A DNA stretch of 56,674 nt, from IMG/VR virus record IMGVR_UViG_3300034021_000712, positions 1 through 56,674 of that record. One strand, 5' to 3'. The stretch comes from a virus. The notes under the pieces were generated by a model. The model was not told where the DNA came from. It did not search any database and saw only the letters and a program-made list of their open reading frames with translations. This document shows positions 1 through 6,985 of the stretch, piece after piece. How positions within the stretch are numbered: position 1 is the first letter of the stretch; every line of letters starts with the position of its first letter. Made by a program: the position numbers and the translations under genes.

Positions 1-77
1 CGTGCATACCTATCTAAACGCAAATCAAAATGAGCGAACCATTCAGCTTCGTGTTCTGGCTTTAAGTTGAGGGGCAT
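1..77 (-). CDS. Partial small hypothetical protein (cut by left window edge)
   Basis: An open frame begins MPLNLKPEHEAEWFAHFDLR and runs off the left edge without a stop. A good Shine-Dalgarno GGAG stands 6 bases before the ATG, and the previous gene ends immediately upstream, so this is the next gene in the same minus-strand run. The visible part is polar and matches no family I can name. Confidence 0.6.
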   Translation of the reverse strand, partial: MPLNLKPEHEAEWFAHFDLRLDRYA

Positions 78-79
78 AA

Positions 80-259
80 TTAGTCTCCAAAATAAGAATA
101 AAGTCTTTCAAATTTTTCTAACATTGTGCGATGATGGTTAATACCTTCAAGTAGAACAACCTTAATTTCTTCTGTCACATCCTCTGGGGAAACGTCATCT
201 TCATTTAGTGCATCATAGATAAATCCACTAACTTGTTCTAGTGCATGACATTTACTCAT
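80..259 (-). CDS. Small hypothetical protein, 59 aa
   Basis: A complete 59-residue frame starts MSKCHALEQVSGF and ends LYSYFGD. Its ATG overlaps the stop of the upstream gene by 4 bases (ATGA), and its own stop lies just before the next start. The protein is acidic and probably helical; there is no recognisable domain. It belongs to the chain of tiny accessory genes that fills the first 4.7 kb. Confidence 0.6.
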   Translation of the reverse strand: MSKCHALEQVSGFIYDALNEDDVSPEDVTEEIKVVLLEGINHHRTMLEKFERLYSYFGD

Positions 260-402
260 TTACCATCTCCTATAATGTAGTCTTCCAACTTTCTGAGTCT
301 AGCATCTATCTTATCAAGTGTGTCTTGAATGTCAGGTATCATGAACATGATGCCCCTGATGTTAGTTTCTAGATTGTTTATTTGATCTTGAATATCATCC
401 AT
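256..402 (-). CDS. Small coiled-coil-like protein, 48 aa
   Basis: I choose the ATG giving MDDIQDQINNLETNIRG because it overlaps the end of the upstream zinc-ribbon gene by only a few bases; a longer frame starting at 480 would overlap it by 86 bases. Hydrophobic residues recur at heptad-like spacing, which suggests a short coiled coil or helical hairpin. Function unknown. Translational coupling to both neighbours is likely because the genes overlap at both ends. Confidence 0.55.
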   Translation of the reverse strand: MDDIQDQINNLETNIRGIMFMIPDIQDTLDKIDARLRKLEDYIIGDGK

Positions 403-604
403 AACTTCGAGGGAATTGATGTTTACAGTCTGGGCAGACCCAATGATTAATTCTATCTTCACCCAAAAGTTCAACACCAATCACACGACTATAAAAGTAT
501 GGCGGAGAATAATTCTCCCAATACTTTTCTGGAATTGGTGCAGCAACCCAATTAGCTTCACATTCTGGGCAATTCTCAAGCTTGGTAATGTCAGCGTAGT
601 TCAT
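395..604 (-). CDS. Zinc-ribbon protein, 69 aa
   Basis: Two CxxC knuckles are visible, C12-x2-C15 and C57-x2-C60, spaced as in a single zinc ribbon. The rest is aromatic and polar. The product probably binds zinc and could be a small nucleic-acid or protein adaptor, but nothing shows the partner. It overlaps the genes on both sides by a few bases, in keeping with the operon-like run. Confidence 0.65.
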   Translation of the reverse strand: MNYADITKLENCPECEANWVAAPIPEKYWENYSPPYFYSRVIGVELLGEDRINHWVCPDCKHQFPRSYG

Positions 605-803
605 ACTGTTTTATAATAATAGGTTGAGCATTGTCATTCCAATGTCTAATTACACCAGCAACAATGAAGACATTTGTGATAAGATATGTGCTGAAGATAA
701 GTGTGCGAATGATTGCAACTTTATCTGATTCTACATCACACTCGCTTGCTTTTTGCCCTAGGGCTTTTGCCCACCACCGCCACATCATTTTTATTTGTTT
801 CAT
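591..803 (-). CDS. Small membrane protein, 70 aa
   Basis: The likely start gives MKQIKMMWRWWAKALGQ, followed by an acidic stretch and one hydrophobic segment (about residues 29-49, rich in I, L, F, V) that looks like a transmembrane helix. I recall a similar W-rich start in hypothetical proteins of other cyanomyoviruses, but that is memory and not a search. A longer frame exists, but it would overlap the upstream gene by 140 bases. Role unknown; inner-membrane location is inferred. Confidence 0.6.
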   Translation of the reverse strand: MKQIKMMWRWWAKALGQKASECDVESDKVAIIRTLIFSTYLITNVFIVAGVIRHWNDNAQPIIIKQYELR

Positions 804-1062
804 TTGATGTAAAGAACTGATCCAAAGATGAAAATAGATTTTGCTTTGATTTCTTTTTCTTTGGTGTGGTAACATTTAAAACCCTACCATCAGAAACTTC
901 TACCAAAGCACCAACATCATTTAGCTTATATCTTGTTATGTATTTTGTCAAGTGCTCTTCACATTCAAACCAACATATTTTTCTATCCTTACCGTCTTGA
1001 TATTCTAGACGGTAAGGAAACTTTTCATATGGAAACTTTTCTGTCTCTTTAGATGCTGCCAT
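736..1062 (-). CDS. Hypothetical protein, 108 aa
   Basis: The frame starts MAASKETEKFPYEKFPYRLE. The N-terminal half looks like a compact beta-rich domain (YRLEYQDGKDRKICWF), and the C-terminal 40 residues are lysine-rich and low in complexity, probably disordered. It overlaps the thioredoxin-like gene upstream by 14 bases. No family recognised. Confidence 0.6.
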   Translation of the reverse strand: MAASKETEKFPYEKFPYRLEYQDGKDRKICWFECEEHLTKYITRYKLNDVGALVEVSDGRVLNVTTPKKKKSKQNLFSSLDQFFTSNETNKNDVAVVGKSPRAKSKRV

Positions 1063-1324
1063 GTTTTTCTACAGTTGCCCTCCAAAAGTCAGTGGTCATT
1101 TCCTTTGATCCTACCATCTTTGCGACGATGACACCATCGATGAGTGCCACTAAAGTTGGTGTCACATCAACACCACAATCAATGGCAAATTGTGACCACA
1201 CTCCATTCTCTTTCGCATTGGTGATGGTAACAACATTCTCCCAACCTTCTACCTTCTTCAGTTGCGTTTCAGCATACATGCAAGGTCTACAACCTTCCTG
1301 CACAAATAAGTGAATTTTAGTCAT
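1049..1324 (-). CDS. Thioredoxin-like protein, 91 aa
   Basis: Short thioredoxin-fold protein with the redox motif C12-R-P-C15 after a first beta strand (KIHLFVQEG), and the fold's cis-proline region at VDVTPTLVAL. At 91 residues it is nearer glutaredoxin length than full thioredoxin. It probably exchanges thiol-disulfide electrons, for example with a phage or host ribonucleotide reductase, but no partner gene is in the window. Start and stop overlap the neighbouring genes. Confidence 0.82.
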   Translation of the reverse strand: MTKIHLFVQEGCRPCMYAETQLKKVEGWENVVTITNAKENGVWSQFAIDCGVDVTPTLVALIDGVIVAKMVGSKEMTTDFWRATVEKHGSI

Positions 1325-1752
1325 CGTAATTTACTCTTGATTTTAGTGAGACAATCATTGAAACCTTCTACACTACACTCAACATAAGCGTTTTGAGAAC
1401 CAGCAGCAGATTGTTCTTTGGGCAACCATTCTTCAATCTGTTCTACCAGGGTTTCAATATTTTGTCCTGAAGGATTGTTGTTGATAAAGATTTCATCCCA
1501 CCAATCAGCAATAATATCATAGAGTGTGGTGGGTTTTGGTTTCTCTACTCGTTGATATTTTACACCACGATAGTAAATACAGTCGCCATCTTTGATTATT
1601 TGATATGGCTCAAGTTCAGTTGCTTTGATAGTCATTTGTTTAAGATAAGGAGTAGCATCCATCACACCATCTTTCATTGCTTGTCTAAAAGCATCACGCA
1701 ATCCATCGGCAACTTGTTCTGGTGTTTGTGGTGTTGGTTGAAATTCAGTCAT
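1321..1752 (-). CDS. Hypothetical protein, 143 aa
   Basis: I start at MTEFQPTPQTPEQVAD because its ATG overlaps the upstream stop by 4 bases; an alternative start 29 codons earlier would overlap that gene by 91 bases. The protein has an acidic helical N-terminal part, a short beta region around CIYYRGVKYQRVE, and a W-rich helical C-terminal part. No family recognised. Confidence 0.6.
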   Translation of the reverse strand: MTEFQPTPQTPEQVADGLRDAFRQAMKDGVMDATPYLKQMTIKATELEPYQIIKDGDCIYYRGVKYQRVEKPKPTTLYDIIADWWDEIFINNNPSGQNIETLVEQIEEWLPKEQSAAGSQNAYVECSVEGFNDCLTKIKSKLR

Positions 1753-1931
1753 AGGTCTAATGGTTGTTGAGGGTCTTTCTTCCAAACTTCTTTGTAGATA
1801 ATCCAAGGTTCTTCTTGGTGGGTCATTTGAGCAGACCAATGCACACCATTCGCATCAACAGCATCAAGATAATGAATACGAGTCTTAGGATCAATAGTTC
1901 GTGTGATGTATGTGAATTTTACTTTGTTCAT
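1749..1931 (-). CDS. Small hypothetical protein, 60 aa
   Basis: Complete frame beginning MNKVKFTYITRTIDPKTRIH, with ATGA-type overlaps on both sides. Alternating hydrophobic residues suggest a small beta-sheet protein. Function unknown. Confidence 0.6.
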   Translation of the reverse strand: MNKVKFTYITRTIDPKTRIHYLDAVDANGVHWSAQMTHQEEPWIIYKEVWKKDPQQPLDL

Positions 1932-2491
1932 TTCTCATCTACCCATACAAAAGAAAGACAATTTTTCATAAACCAACGACTAATAGCAGTCGGTTTCTTA
2001 TTCATATAATACTTCAAATACCCATTACCGAATGTATAATATCCAACTTCTTTACCACCAGATTTAATCACAAAATTGGAAGTAATGTTACTACCAGTCG
2101 CAACAAGATTAGAGTAACCTAATGTAAGTCTGACTGGGAATTGTCCGTGTTCTTTCGCATACTCAATATCCTCAATAATCCTGGTAATCTTTTTACTAAA
2201 CTGATACTCTTGACGATATTTGAGTGCTGCGAACTTATATTTTACATCCTCAATCTGTTTATCAATCTTCTCATCAAACTCTTGTGAGATTTCTTCTAAT
2301 GACTTGCGTGGTAATTCAAATTTGATTTCTTGTGGCTCATTCGGGATGGTGAAGTATTCTTTGAGGAGTTCATACTGTTCGTTGTCTGCACTCGCATTAG
2401 AATACAAACCCATACACTCAAAGACATTCTTTACATCTTTAAGAGTTTTGATTTTACTTACATCTAATTTATGATTTAATCTTTCAGTCAT
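1928..2491 (-). CDS. Hypothetical protein, 187 aa
   Basis: The start MTERLNHKLDVSKIK is chosen because it overlaps the stop of the upstream gene by 4 bases; the frame stays open 12 codons further. Residues 60-110 are a charged, probably coiled-coil helix (KSLEEISQEFDEKIDKQIED), and the last 70 are beta-rich. It is the longest product of this small-gene run. No family recognised. Confidence 0.6.
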   Translation of the reverse strand: MTERLNHKLDVSKIKTLKDVKNVFECMGLYSNASADNEQYELLKEYFTIPNEPQEIKFELPRKSLEEISQEFDEKIDKQIEDVKYKFAALKYRQEYQFSKKITRIIEDIEYAKEHGQFPVRLTLGYSNLVATGSNITSNFVIKSGGKEVGYYTFGNGYLKYYMNKKPTAISRWFMKNCLSFVWVDEK

Positions 2492-2709
2492 TTCACAAAA
2501 TCCCCAACCACAGGAACAGTTCCACAAATATCAGTAATTCGTCCTACTGTTTGATCTTTGAGTGCTTGACGACACTCCAAGTTCTTATTGTATGTTTGTT
2601 GAAAGAGTGCTCGTTGTTGTTGCTCACTATAAGTGATAGAAGTAGCAGCAACGATTATAATAAAGAATACAGACAAAACTATCCAATCAAGTTCATCAAA
2701 GTTTTTCAT
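2488..2709 (-). CDS. Single-pass membrane protein, 73 aa
   Basis: A hydrophobic stretch at residues 9-25 (WIVLSVFFIIIVAATS) forms one clear transmembrane helix, followed by a polar domain with two cysteines. There is no lipobox or signal-peptidase site, so it is probably a membrane-anchored small protein. It overlaps both neighbours by 4 bases. Role unknown. Confidence 0.6.
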   Translation of the reverse strand: MKNFDELDWIVLSVFFIIIVAATSITYSEQQQRALFQQTYNKNLECRQALKDQTVGRITDICGTVPVVGDFVK

Positions 2710-2918
2710 TTCAGTGCCTCCAGTTCGTTAGCAATTTCATTCAGTTCATCAGCAATATGAAGAAGCCAAGATTCATCTTCAAGAACTCCACTTCTATGAA
2801 TGTGAGAAGAAATCACACGAATAGCAGCAGCAACTCCGTCCTGTGGAAAGTTGTAAGTATCCTCTGCTTCGTATGCTCTCATAATCTTTTGTGCTCGTTC
2901 TTGTTTATGGTTAGTCAT
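2706..2918 (-). CDS. Small hypothetical protein, 70 aa
   Basis: Starts MTNHKQERAQKIMRAYE and is predicted to be almost entirely helical, ending in an acidic amphipathic helix (HIADELNEIANELEALK). It resembles the next gene at 2915-3091 in size and in its MTN start. No domain recognised. Confidence 0.55.
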   Translation of the reverse strand: MTNHKQERAQKIMRAYEAEDTYNFPQDGVAAAIRVISSHIHRSGVLEDESWLLHIADELNEIANELEALK

Positions 2919-3091
2919 AGAGCCTCCACATTATAGGAAAGACGATTTAGATAATCTACAACAGGGTCAAAGTAGAGTTGGTCAGCAATCTCACGAATTG
3001 CCGATGCTAGTGCTTCCTTCATATCATCTGTGGGTTCTACAATCAATTCTGCTTTGAATGCTTCCCAAACTTTGTATGCTGCGTTAGTCAT
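2915..3091 (-). CDS. Small hypothetical protein, 58 aa
   Basis: A complete frame starts MTNAAYKVWEAFKAELIVEP and ends LNRLSYNVEAL, overlapping both neighbours by 4 bases. Acidic and helical, with a phrase (AIREIADQL) like the downstream protein's HIADELNEIA, so the two may be diverged duplicates. Function unknown. Confidence 0.55.
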   Translation of the reverse strand: MTNAAYKVWEAFKAELIVEPTDDMKEALASAIREIADQLYFDPVVDYLNRLSYNVEAL

Positions 3092-3219
3092 AATACTGCT
3101 GCGATTACTGCTGGTAGAGTGTTTGTAGTTTTGTCTGTTGGTTCTTGTGATTTTTTCTCTTTGTATTCTTTGAGTGCTTTGAGAAAGATTTCCTCTTCTC
3201 TTTGAAGGTCGTCAGGCAT
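3088..3219 (-). CDS. Very small hypothetical protein, 43 aa
   Basis: Start MPDDLQREEEIFLKALKEYK chosen because it overlaps the upstream stop by 8 bases; the longer open frame would overlap that gene by 74 bases. The first half is a charged helix and the second is T/A/V-rich. Function unknown; the overlap pattern is the main evidence that it is a gene. Confidence 0.45.
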   Translation of the reverse strand: MPDDLQREEEIFLKALKEYKEKKSQEPTDKTTNTLPAVIAAVL

Positions 3220-3388
3220 AATACATTTCCTCCTCATAAGCAACATAATCACTTTGAAGATAGTTAAAGAACTCTCCGTCTTCACTTCTCATAGTATAGC
3301 ACCATTCATCAAAGATTTCTCCAATCCACCACCAGCCAATTTGGATTTTCTCAAAGAAGTTCATAGGACGATTGTAGAGTTTTGTCAT
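3212..3388 (-). CDS. Small hypothetical protein, 58 aa
   Basis: A complete frame starts MTKLYNRPMNFFEKIQIGWW and is rich in W, Y and F. A GGAG Shine-Dalgarno stands at the end of the upstream gene, 7 bases before the ATG. No family recognised. Confidence 0.55.
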   Translation of the reverse strand: MTKLYNRPMNFFEKIQIGWWWIGEIFDEWCYTMRSEDGEFFNYLQSDYVAYEEEMYYA

Positions 3389-3391
3389 TTC

Positions 3392-3592
3392 TCACTCCAT
3401 ATAATGATAAATTGGTTCTTTGTATCTCCTTAACATCCTAATTGCCTCTTTTGCTTGCATAAGTTGTCCAAATCTTTTTGTTGAGTGAAGAACATACTCT
3501 GCTTGAACAACATTATATCTTTGAATAACATAGTAAGTAGTCATACAATCAAAATCAAAGCATTCTTCAATTCGGTAATCATAAACTTTCAT
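3392..3592 (-). CDS. Small hypothetical protein, 66 aa
   Basis: Starts MKVYDYRIEECFDFDCMTTY; probably one small alpha/beta domain with a basic C-terminal helix (QAKEAIRMLRRYKEP). It overlaps the upstream gene by 4 bases. No known family. Confidence 0.55.
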   Translation of the reverse strand: MKVYDYRIEECFDFDCMTTYYVIQRYNVVQAEYVLHSTKRFGQLMQAKEAIRMLRRYKEPIYHYME

Positions 3593-3789
3593 AATACACC
3601 TCTAATAACTTTACGCATCGTGGCTTCATGGATAATGTCTTTTTCCAGTTCGTATGGTGATGCTACTTGAAGATAGGTTTGATACTGATGCTCGTTGAGG
3701 TCTTTGGATGGAATGTATCCCTTATAGGATATCATTTTTTGAATTGCCTTACGAGTTGGTTCTTCCCAGTCCTCTTTGAAGTTGAACAT
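3589..3789 (-). CDS. Small hypothetical protein, 66 aa
   Basis: Starts MFNFKEDWEEPTRKAIQKMI; mainly helical and charged. Its ATG shares one base with the stop codon of the upstream gene. No known domain; part of the same co-directional chain. Confidence 0.55.
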   Translation of the reverse strand: MFNFKEDWEEPTRKAIQKMISYKGYIPSKDLNEHQYQTYLQVASPYELEKDIIHEATMRKVIRGVL

Positions 3790-4049
3790 CAGTCATTCCA
3801 CCCATCAAAGTATTCTGTGAAAAATTCAAAAGCAAGAGATTGTTTGTCGTTGTTGAGTTCTACACCAAAAAGAGAACTGGCAAGAAAAGAAAGTGTGACA
3901 TGAAATCCACCAGAAGACCAATGATGAGCGGTAGGATTTTCATAATTCACCCACAGAAATGAATGATTTTTGAAGACACCAAACTGCCAAGTATGAGAGG
4001 TTTGACCATCATCCCAAACTTTTTTATCGTATTGGAAGAGTTTATTCAT
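3789..4049 (-). CDS. Hypothetical protein, 86 aa
   Basis: I prefer the start MNKLFQYDKKVWDDGQ over one 14 codons upstream, since the shorter form overlaps the preceding gene by 8 bases and not by 50. The protein is W- and H-rich and beta-like in the middle (SFLWVNYENPTAHHW). No family recognised. Confidence 0.55.
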   Translation of the reverse strand: MNKLFQYDKKVWDDGQTSHTWQFGVFKNHSFLWVNYENPTAHHWSSGGFHVTLSFLASSLFGVELNNDKQSLAFEFFTEYFDGWND

Positions 4050-4194
4050 AATAATCACCAGTAGTATAAAGAAGTAAGGCACCAAATGCAATCAGAAAAG
4101 AAATCAAATAGTCATCACCAACAATTGAGTTTACCCCAGTAACAAAAAAGAAAAGTAGAGGCACTTGAAGTAAGTATTTGATTATGAGTTTCAT
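4042..4194 (-). CDS. Small membrane protein, 50 aa
   Basis: A complete frame starts MKLIIKYLLQVPLLFFFVTG and contains two hydrophobic segments separated by GDD, which suggests a helical hairpin in the membrane. The stop and start overlap the neighbours. Function unknown; the size would suit a superinfection or envelope-modifying peptide, but nothing proves it. Confidence 0.5.
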   Translation of the reverse strand: MKLIIKYLLQVPLLFFFVTGVNSIVGDDYLISFLIAFGALLLYTTGDYYE

Positions 4195-4349
4195 CCTTCT
4201 TCATCATATTCAGTAGTAATACTATCAATCACATAATCTCCGTGAGCAATCAGAAGATTAGCAGTCGCAATAGCCATCTGCATCGTTTTGTGTTGTTGGT
4301 GTCGTTGTTCCAAATCGTTTTTATAGTGATAGGTAATGAGGTAGGTCAT
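4191..4349 (-). CDS. Small hypothetical protein, 52 aa
   Basis: Starts MTYLITYHYKNDLEQRHQQH and is mostly helical, with an acidic tail. Shine-Dalgarno GGAG stands 8 bases before the ATG, and the stop overlaps the next start. No family recognised. Confidence 0.5.
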   Translation of the reverse strand: MTYLITYHYKNDLEQRHQQHKTMQMAIATANLLIAHGDYVIDSITTEYDEEG

Positions 4350-4363
4350 TTCATTTTCTCCTC

Positions 4364-4591
4364 TTAATCTCCAATCTCCATAATTTTGTTGACCGCATTT
4401 ACAATTTTTTTAATTTGTCTAAGATCTTCTAATCTTTGTTTATGCTCATCATATTGCTCACAGAAATCATTCATTCGTTCTTCATGCCCCTCATCATCAT
4501 AGTTTGTTTCTTCACGAATCTCCCACTCAAGATCATTCAGATATGCTTGGGTATCATCGATGAAATATTCAAGGGTATCAGATAAAGTCAT
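4364..4591 (-). CDS. Helical acidic hypothetical protein, 75 aa
   Basis: Starts MTLSDTLEYFIDDTQAYLND; two long charged helices (about residues 12-40 and 45-70) suggest a helical hairpin or coiled coil. It overlaps the upstream gene by 14 bases. Another ATG 3 codons earlier is possible. Function unknown. Confidence 0.55.
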   Translation of the reverse strand: MTLSDTLEYFIDDTQAYLNDLEWEIREETNYDDEGHEERMNDFCEQYDEHKQRLEDLRQIKKIVNAVNKIMEIGD

Positions 4592-4760
4592 GATCTTCAA
4601 AGGTAAAGTAATCAGTAATAGAAGACATCACTTCATCATTGATACGATCAATAATTACATGCTCTTCAGGATTTTCCACATGTTTGTGAGCAAGACGCCA
4701 ACCACGTTGCACACCCTGCTCAATTGCCATTTCAAGAATCACATGATATTTTGGTTTCAT
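4578..4760 (-). CDS. Small hypothetical protein, 60 aa
   Basis: Starts MKPKYHVILEMAIEQGVQRG; a small alpha/beta protein. Its ATG overlaps the stop of the RNA ligase gene by 4 bases, so it is translated with the ligase. No family recognised. Confidence 0.55.
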   Translation of the reverse strand: MKPKYHVILEMAIEQGVQRGWRLAHKHVENPEEHVIIDRINDEVMSSITDYFTFEDHDFI

Positions 4761-5800
4761 CGATCTTTATGCTTTAGGAGATACGAGTTAGCAATCGCTT
4801 TGAAAGTGAAATCACTATCCCACGATTTGAATACAATACCTTCACGTTTGGTCTGTGGGTTCAACGATGGACCTTCAGCAAAGTTAAGAAGGTCATCAAT
4901 GGTTTCGTATTGTTGGGTGAGAAAAACGTGTTGGTCGATGATAGGAACGTGTTCCACATCAGCACCAAGCATCCTCAGTTGGTCGAGAACGGTATAACGC
5001 TCAAAGGGTTTAAAATAGCGACCCTCAGTGATACTGTAGATGTCAAACAGGTAGAAACGCTGACCTTTGAGTTTCTCAGGATTACCCTGAATACTTTCAC
5101 CAATCAACTCACCTTGAATGGCATACTCTTCACCTTTTTCTTTACTCAGTTCAAGCAAAGCTTCAATGATATTCTGTTCCCGTGCTGCTTTCCAGAAACT
5201 ATTACCTTCAGTTTCCTTCAGATCAATATTCCTGGAACACACACCAACCTCACCATCTTTGATATAGATCGTAGTGCTGCTACCATCAAGTTTGAGAGTA
5301 ACTTCATAGGTCTCATCTTTGTGTGTTTCAAAGATGTTTTTACGAAGGTTCTGGCAACGCTCCTGGTCAGTTTTAGGGATGAAGTGTGGGAAGTTACCCC
5401 TCATCGTTCCCTGAAGTTGAGCAGGAATAGGTGGTTCCCACTTCTGAATGCCCAGCGATTCAGTAAGATCAGTGCCAATATCACGCCAGAAGGTAAGTTC
5501 AATCGGCAGCAAAAGACCCTGACTAACTTGACCACGAAGTTTGACAGTTTTGAGACGCTCACCCTTCACACCATTATACTCACGGGGTTCTTGACCCTTA
5601 CTGAGGAATGGAGCAAGTTCGTGGGGCACCCAACTATCAATCTCAAGGTAGATGGCAATATCACCAACCTTATACTCACCTTTCTTGACAACTACGGGCC
5701 AACCACCATCAACGATGGCACATTCAATAGCATCAGCACCTTCGATAGGTTTGATGTAGGTGATAGGTTTGATCGAAGCAAGTTTACGCACAGTATTCAT
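4757..5800 (-). CDS. RNA ligase, DraRnl (Rnl5)-like, 347 aa
   Basis: An ATP-dependent ligase with the nucleotidyltransferase motif I K170-L-D-G-S, motif III-like YAIQGELIGE (about 226-235) and motif IV-like QRFYLFDIYS (about 247-256). The N-terminal 100 residues look like an OB-type domain ahead of the catalytic domain, the order known for Deinococcus DraRnl (Rnl5), which seals nicks carrying a 3'-OH RNA end. The catalytic lysine position fits that family closely. It lies 270 bases downstream of a second, different RNA ligase and the kinase/phosphatase genes, which suggests a joint role in RNA repair. Its start overlaps the stop of the small membrane-protein gene upstream. Confidence 0.85.
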   Translation of the reverse strand: MNTVRKLASIKPITYIKPIEGADAIECAIVDGGWPVVVKKGEYKVGDIAIYLEIDSWVPHELAPFLSKGQEPREYNGVKGERLKTVKLRGQVSQGLLLPIELTFWRDIGTDLTESLGIQKWEPPIPAQLQGTMRGNFPHFIPKTDQERCQNLRKNIFETHKDETYEVTLKLDGSSTTIYIKDGEVGVCSRNIDLKETEGNSFWKAAREQNIIEALLELSKEKGEEYAIQGELIGESIQGNPEKLKGQRFYLFDIYSITEGRYFKPFERYTVLDQLRMLGADVEHVPIIDQHVFLTQQYETIDDLLNFAEGPSLNPQTKREGIVFKSWDSDFTFKAIANSYLLKHKDR

Positions 5801-6000
5801 TTGAAGAACCCATTAACAAGAGCAATAATAAACACAATAGCAATGATGGTAAGACCAATCAGAGCACTAATCCACAGAGGAGAAAGAACCCAGACCCAAG
5901 ACCAAGTAATATGACCAGTAAGTTTCAAGCCAATAAACAAAACAGTCAGCAGACCAGGGAAGCCGATGCCAGATGAAGATGAAGAAGAGTTGTTAGACAT
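5797..6000 (-). CDS. Small membrane protein, 67 aa
   Basis: Starts MSNNSSSSSSGIGFPGLL, with a serine-rich head and two hydrophobic segments (about 14-30 and 38-62, containing WSWVWVLSPLWI). I remember similar proteins from other cyanomyoviruses with no known function. A promoter lies about 26 bases upstream; a longer open frame reaching back over it is ignored. Likely integral membrane. Confidence 0.65.
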   Translation of the reverse strand: MSNNSSSSSSGIGFPGLLTVLFIGLKLTGHITWSWVWVLSPLWISALIGLTIIAIVFIIALVNGFFK

Positions 6001-6025
6001 GATTGCCTTTTGTTGACTTAAATGA

Positions 6026-6054
6026 ATTCTATGCCATAAAAAAGGGGCTGTCAA
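6026..6054 (-). promoter_or_regulatory. Sigma70-like promoter with -35 inside a hairpin
   Basis: On the minus strand TTGACA (6049-6054) is followed after 17 bases by TAGAAT (6026-6031). The -35 overlaps the loop and stem of the terminator hairpin at 6042-6061. It would drive the membrane protein and the Rnl5-like ligase downstream. Seen directly; promoter activity is inferred. Confidence 0.6.
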
Positions 6055-6061
6055 GCCCCTT
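6042..6061 (-). terminator. Intrinsic terminator after the phosphatase gene
   Basis: An 8-bp perfect stem (AAGGGGCT/AGCCCCTT) with a 4-base TGAC loop is followed by a run of T residues on the minus strand. It stands 8 bases after the phosphatase stop and should end the ligase 1-kinase-phosphatase transcript. It also carries the -35 of the next promoter. Confidence 0.7.
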
Positions 6062-6069
6062 GTGCCAGT

Positions 6070-6534
6070 TCAGAAATTGCCCTTGCCCTGACCCACATCA
6101 AACACCCAGATGCCACGCTCAATCCACATATTCACTACCCTTTGCCGATCATCAAATACACCAAGAATGTTGTGTGTCTTCTCAATTTCGTCAGCAATCT
6201 CACCTTTGACAACAGCATCATCACGATGATCCTTATACTTTCTCATATAGATCTCATCATAAAAGATTTCGTTGTCAGTCAACCACTTGATCGTTTGTTC
6301 TTTGTAGTCATCTGAACGACCAGAAACAATAATCAAGTCAACTTCCTGATCATTACGAAGTGCTTGAAATACTTTCTGAACTGCTACATTAGGTGTATCA
6401 TTTACCAGACCAGCATTCCAAGCATCCCAGTTGCGGGGCTTTGTTGCCACATATTGTCTACGATGGCGAACATCACAGATGGTGCCATCAAGATCAAAGA
6501 TATAGCAATTCCTGTTTTGTTGCGCATTCGACAT
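6070..6534 (-). CDS. Polynucleotide 3'-phosphatase domain protein (HAD), 154 aa
   Basis: HAD-superfamily phosphatase: motif I D14-L-D16-G-T at the start, motif II S in LIIVSGRSDD, and the late acidic motif GVFDDRQRVV. The layout matches the C-terminal phosphatase half of T4 PseT (polynucleotide kinase/3'-phosphatase), which removes 3'-phosphate or 2',3'-cyclic phosphate from broken RNA ends. Here it is a separate gene that overlaps the end of the kinase gene by 41 bases. It would prepare 3' ends for the ligases nearby. A start two codons upstream is also possible. Confidence 0.82.
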   Translation of the reverse strand: MSNAQQNRNCYIFDLDGTICDVRHRRQYVATKPRNWDAWNAGLVNDTPNVAVQKVFQALRNDQEVDLIIVSGRSDDYKEQTIKWLTDNEIFYDEIYMRKYKDHRDDAVVKGEIADEIEKTHNILGVFDDRQRVVNMWIERGIWVFDVGQGKGNF

Positions 6535-6985
6535 AATCAAATCCTTCTTCTAAGGTTGGAATTTCAAACTGGTGCCACATTCGGTGGAGAATACTCTCAG
6601 GAATGAACTTACCTTCACGGGTTTTGTTTCGTTGGATGGCATCCTCATAGCTCACTTCAAAGTATACAGCACAACGACGATACATGGAAGGGAGTTTAGA
6701 AAGTTTTCTCTTTCGGGTCTTGATCGATAAGTTTGTCTGATCCCAGATAATATCCTTTCCTTTATCCTTTGCCATAATGAAATTAAGTTCAAGTTCCCGA
6801 GTAGCATCAGGAATCACATCATCAAATACTTCATTATAAGTTTGACCGACACGTTCTGCATATTTTTCAATATAGTTATCGGTAGAAAGAACTACTGCAT
6901 CTTTCCAGTAGTCTAGTGTCTTCAGTTTTTCAACATATGTGGATTTTCCAGAAGTAGGAATTCCACAAAGCATTACACATTCCAC
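6494..6985 (-). CDS. Polynucleotide 5'-kinase, P-loop, about 163 aa
   Basis: P-loop kinase with Walker A G8-I-P-T-S-G-K-S-T16, a downstream D in LSTDNY, and the lid-like arginine segment RNKTREGKFIP. The family is the kinase half of T4 PseT, which phosphorylates 5'-OH ends of RNA or DNA. The start is probably GTG at 6985: a strong GGGGAGG Shine-Dalgarno stands 6 bases before it, and it keeps the first beta strand (VECVML) ahead of the P-loop. An ATG at 6973, overlapping the ligase stop, would remove most of that strand. It overlaps both the ligase and the phosphatase genes. Confidence 0.82.
   Translation of the reverse strand: MECVMLCGIPTSGKSTYVEKLKTLDYWKDAVVLSTDNYIEKYAERVGQTYNEVFDDVIPDATRELELNFIMAKDKGKDIIWDQTNLSIKTRKRKLSKLPSMYRRCAVYFEVSYEDAIQRNKTREGKFIPESILHRMWHQFEIPTLEEGFDYVECATKQELLYL

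Noticed and set aside
4910-5914. A 334-residue plus-strand open frame
   Set aside because: It lies opposite the Rnl5-like RNA ligase, whose motifs are certain, and extends over the next gene; no domain can be seen in it.
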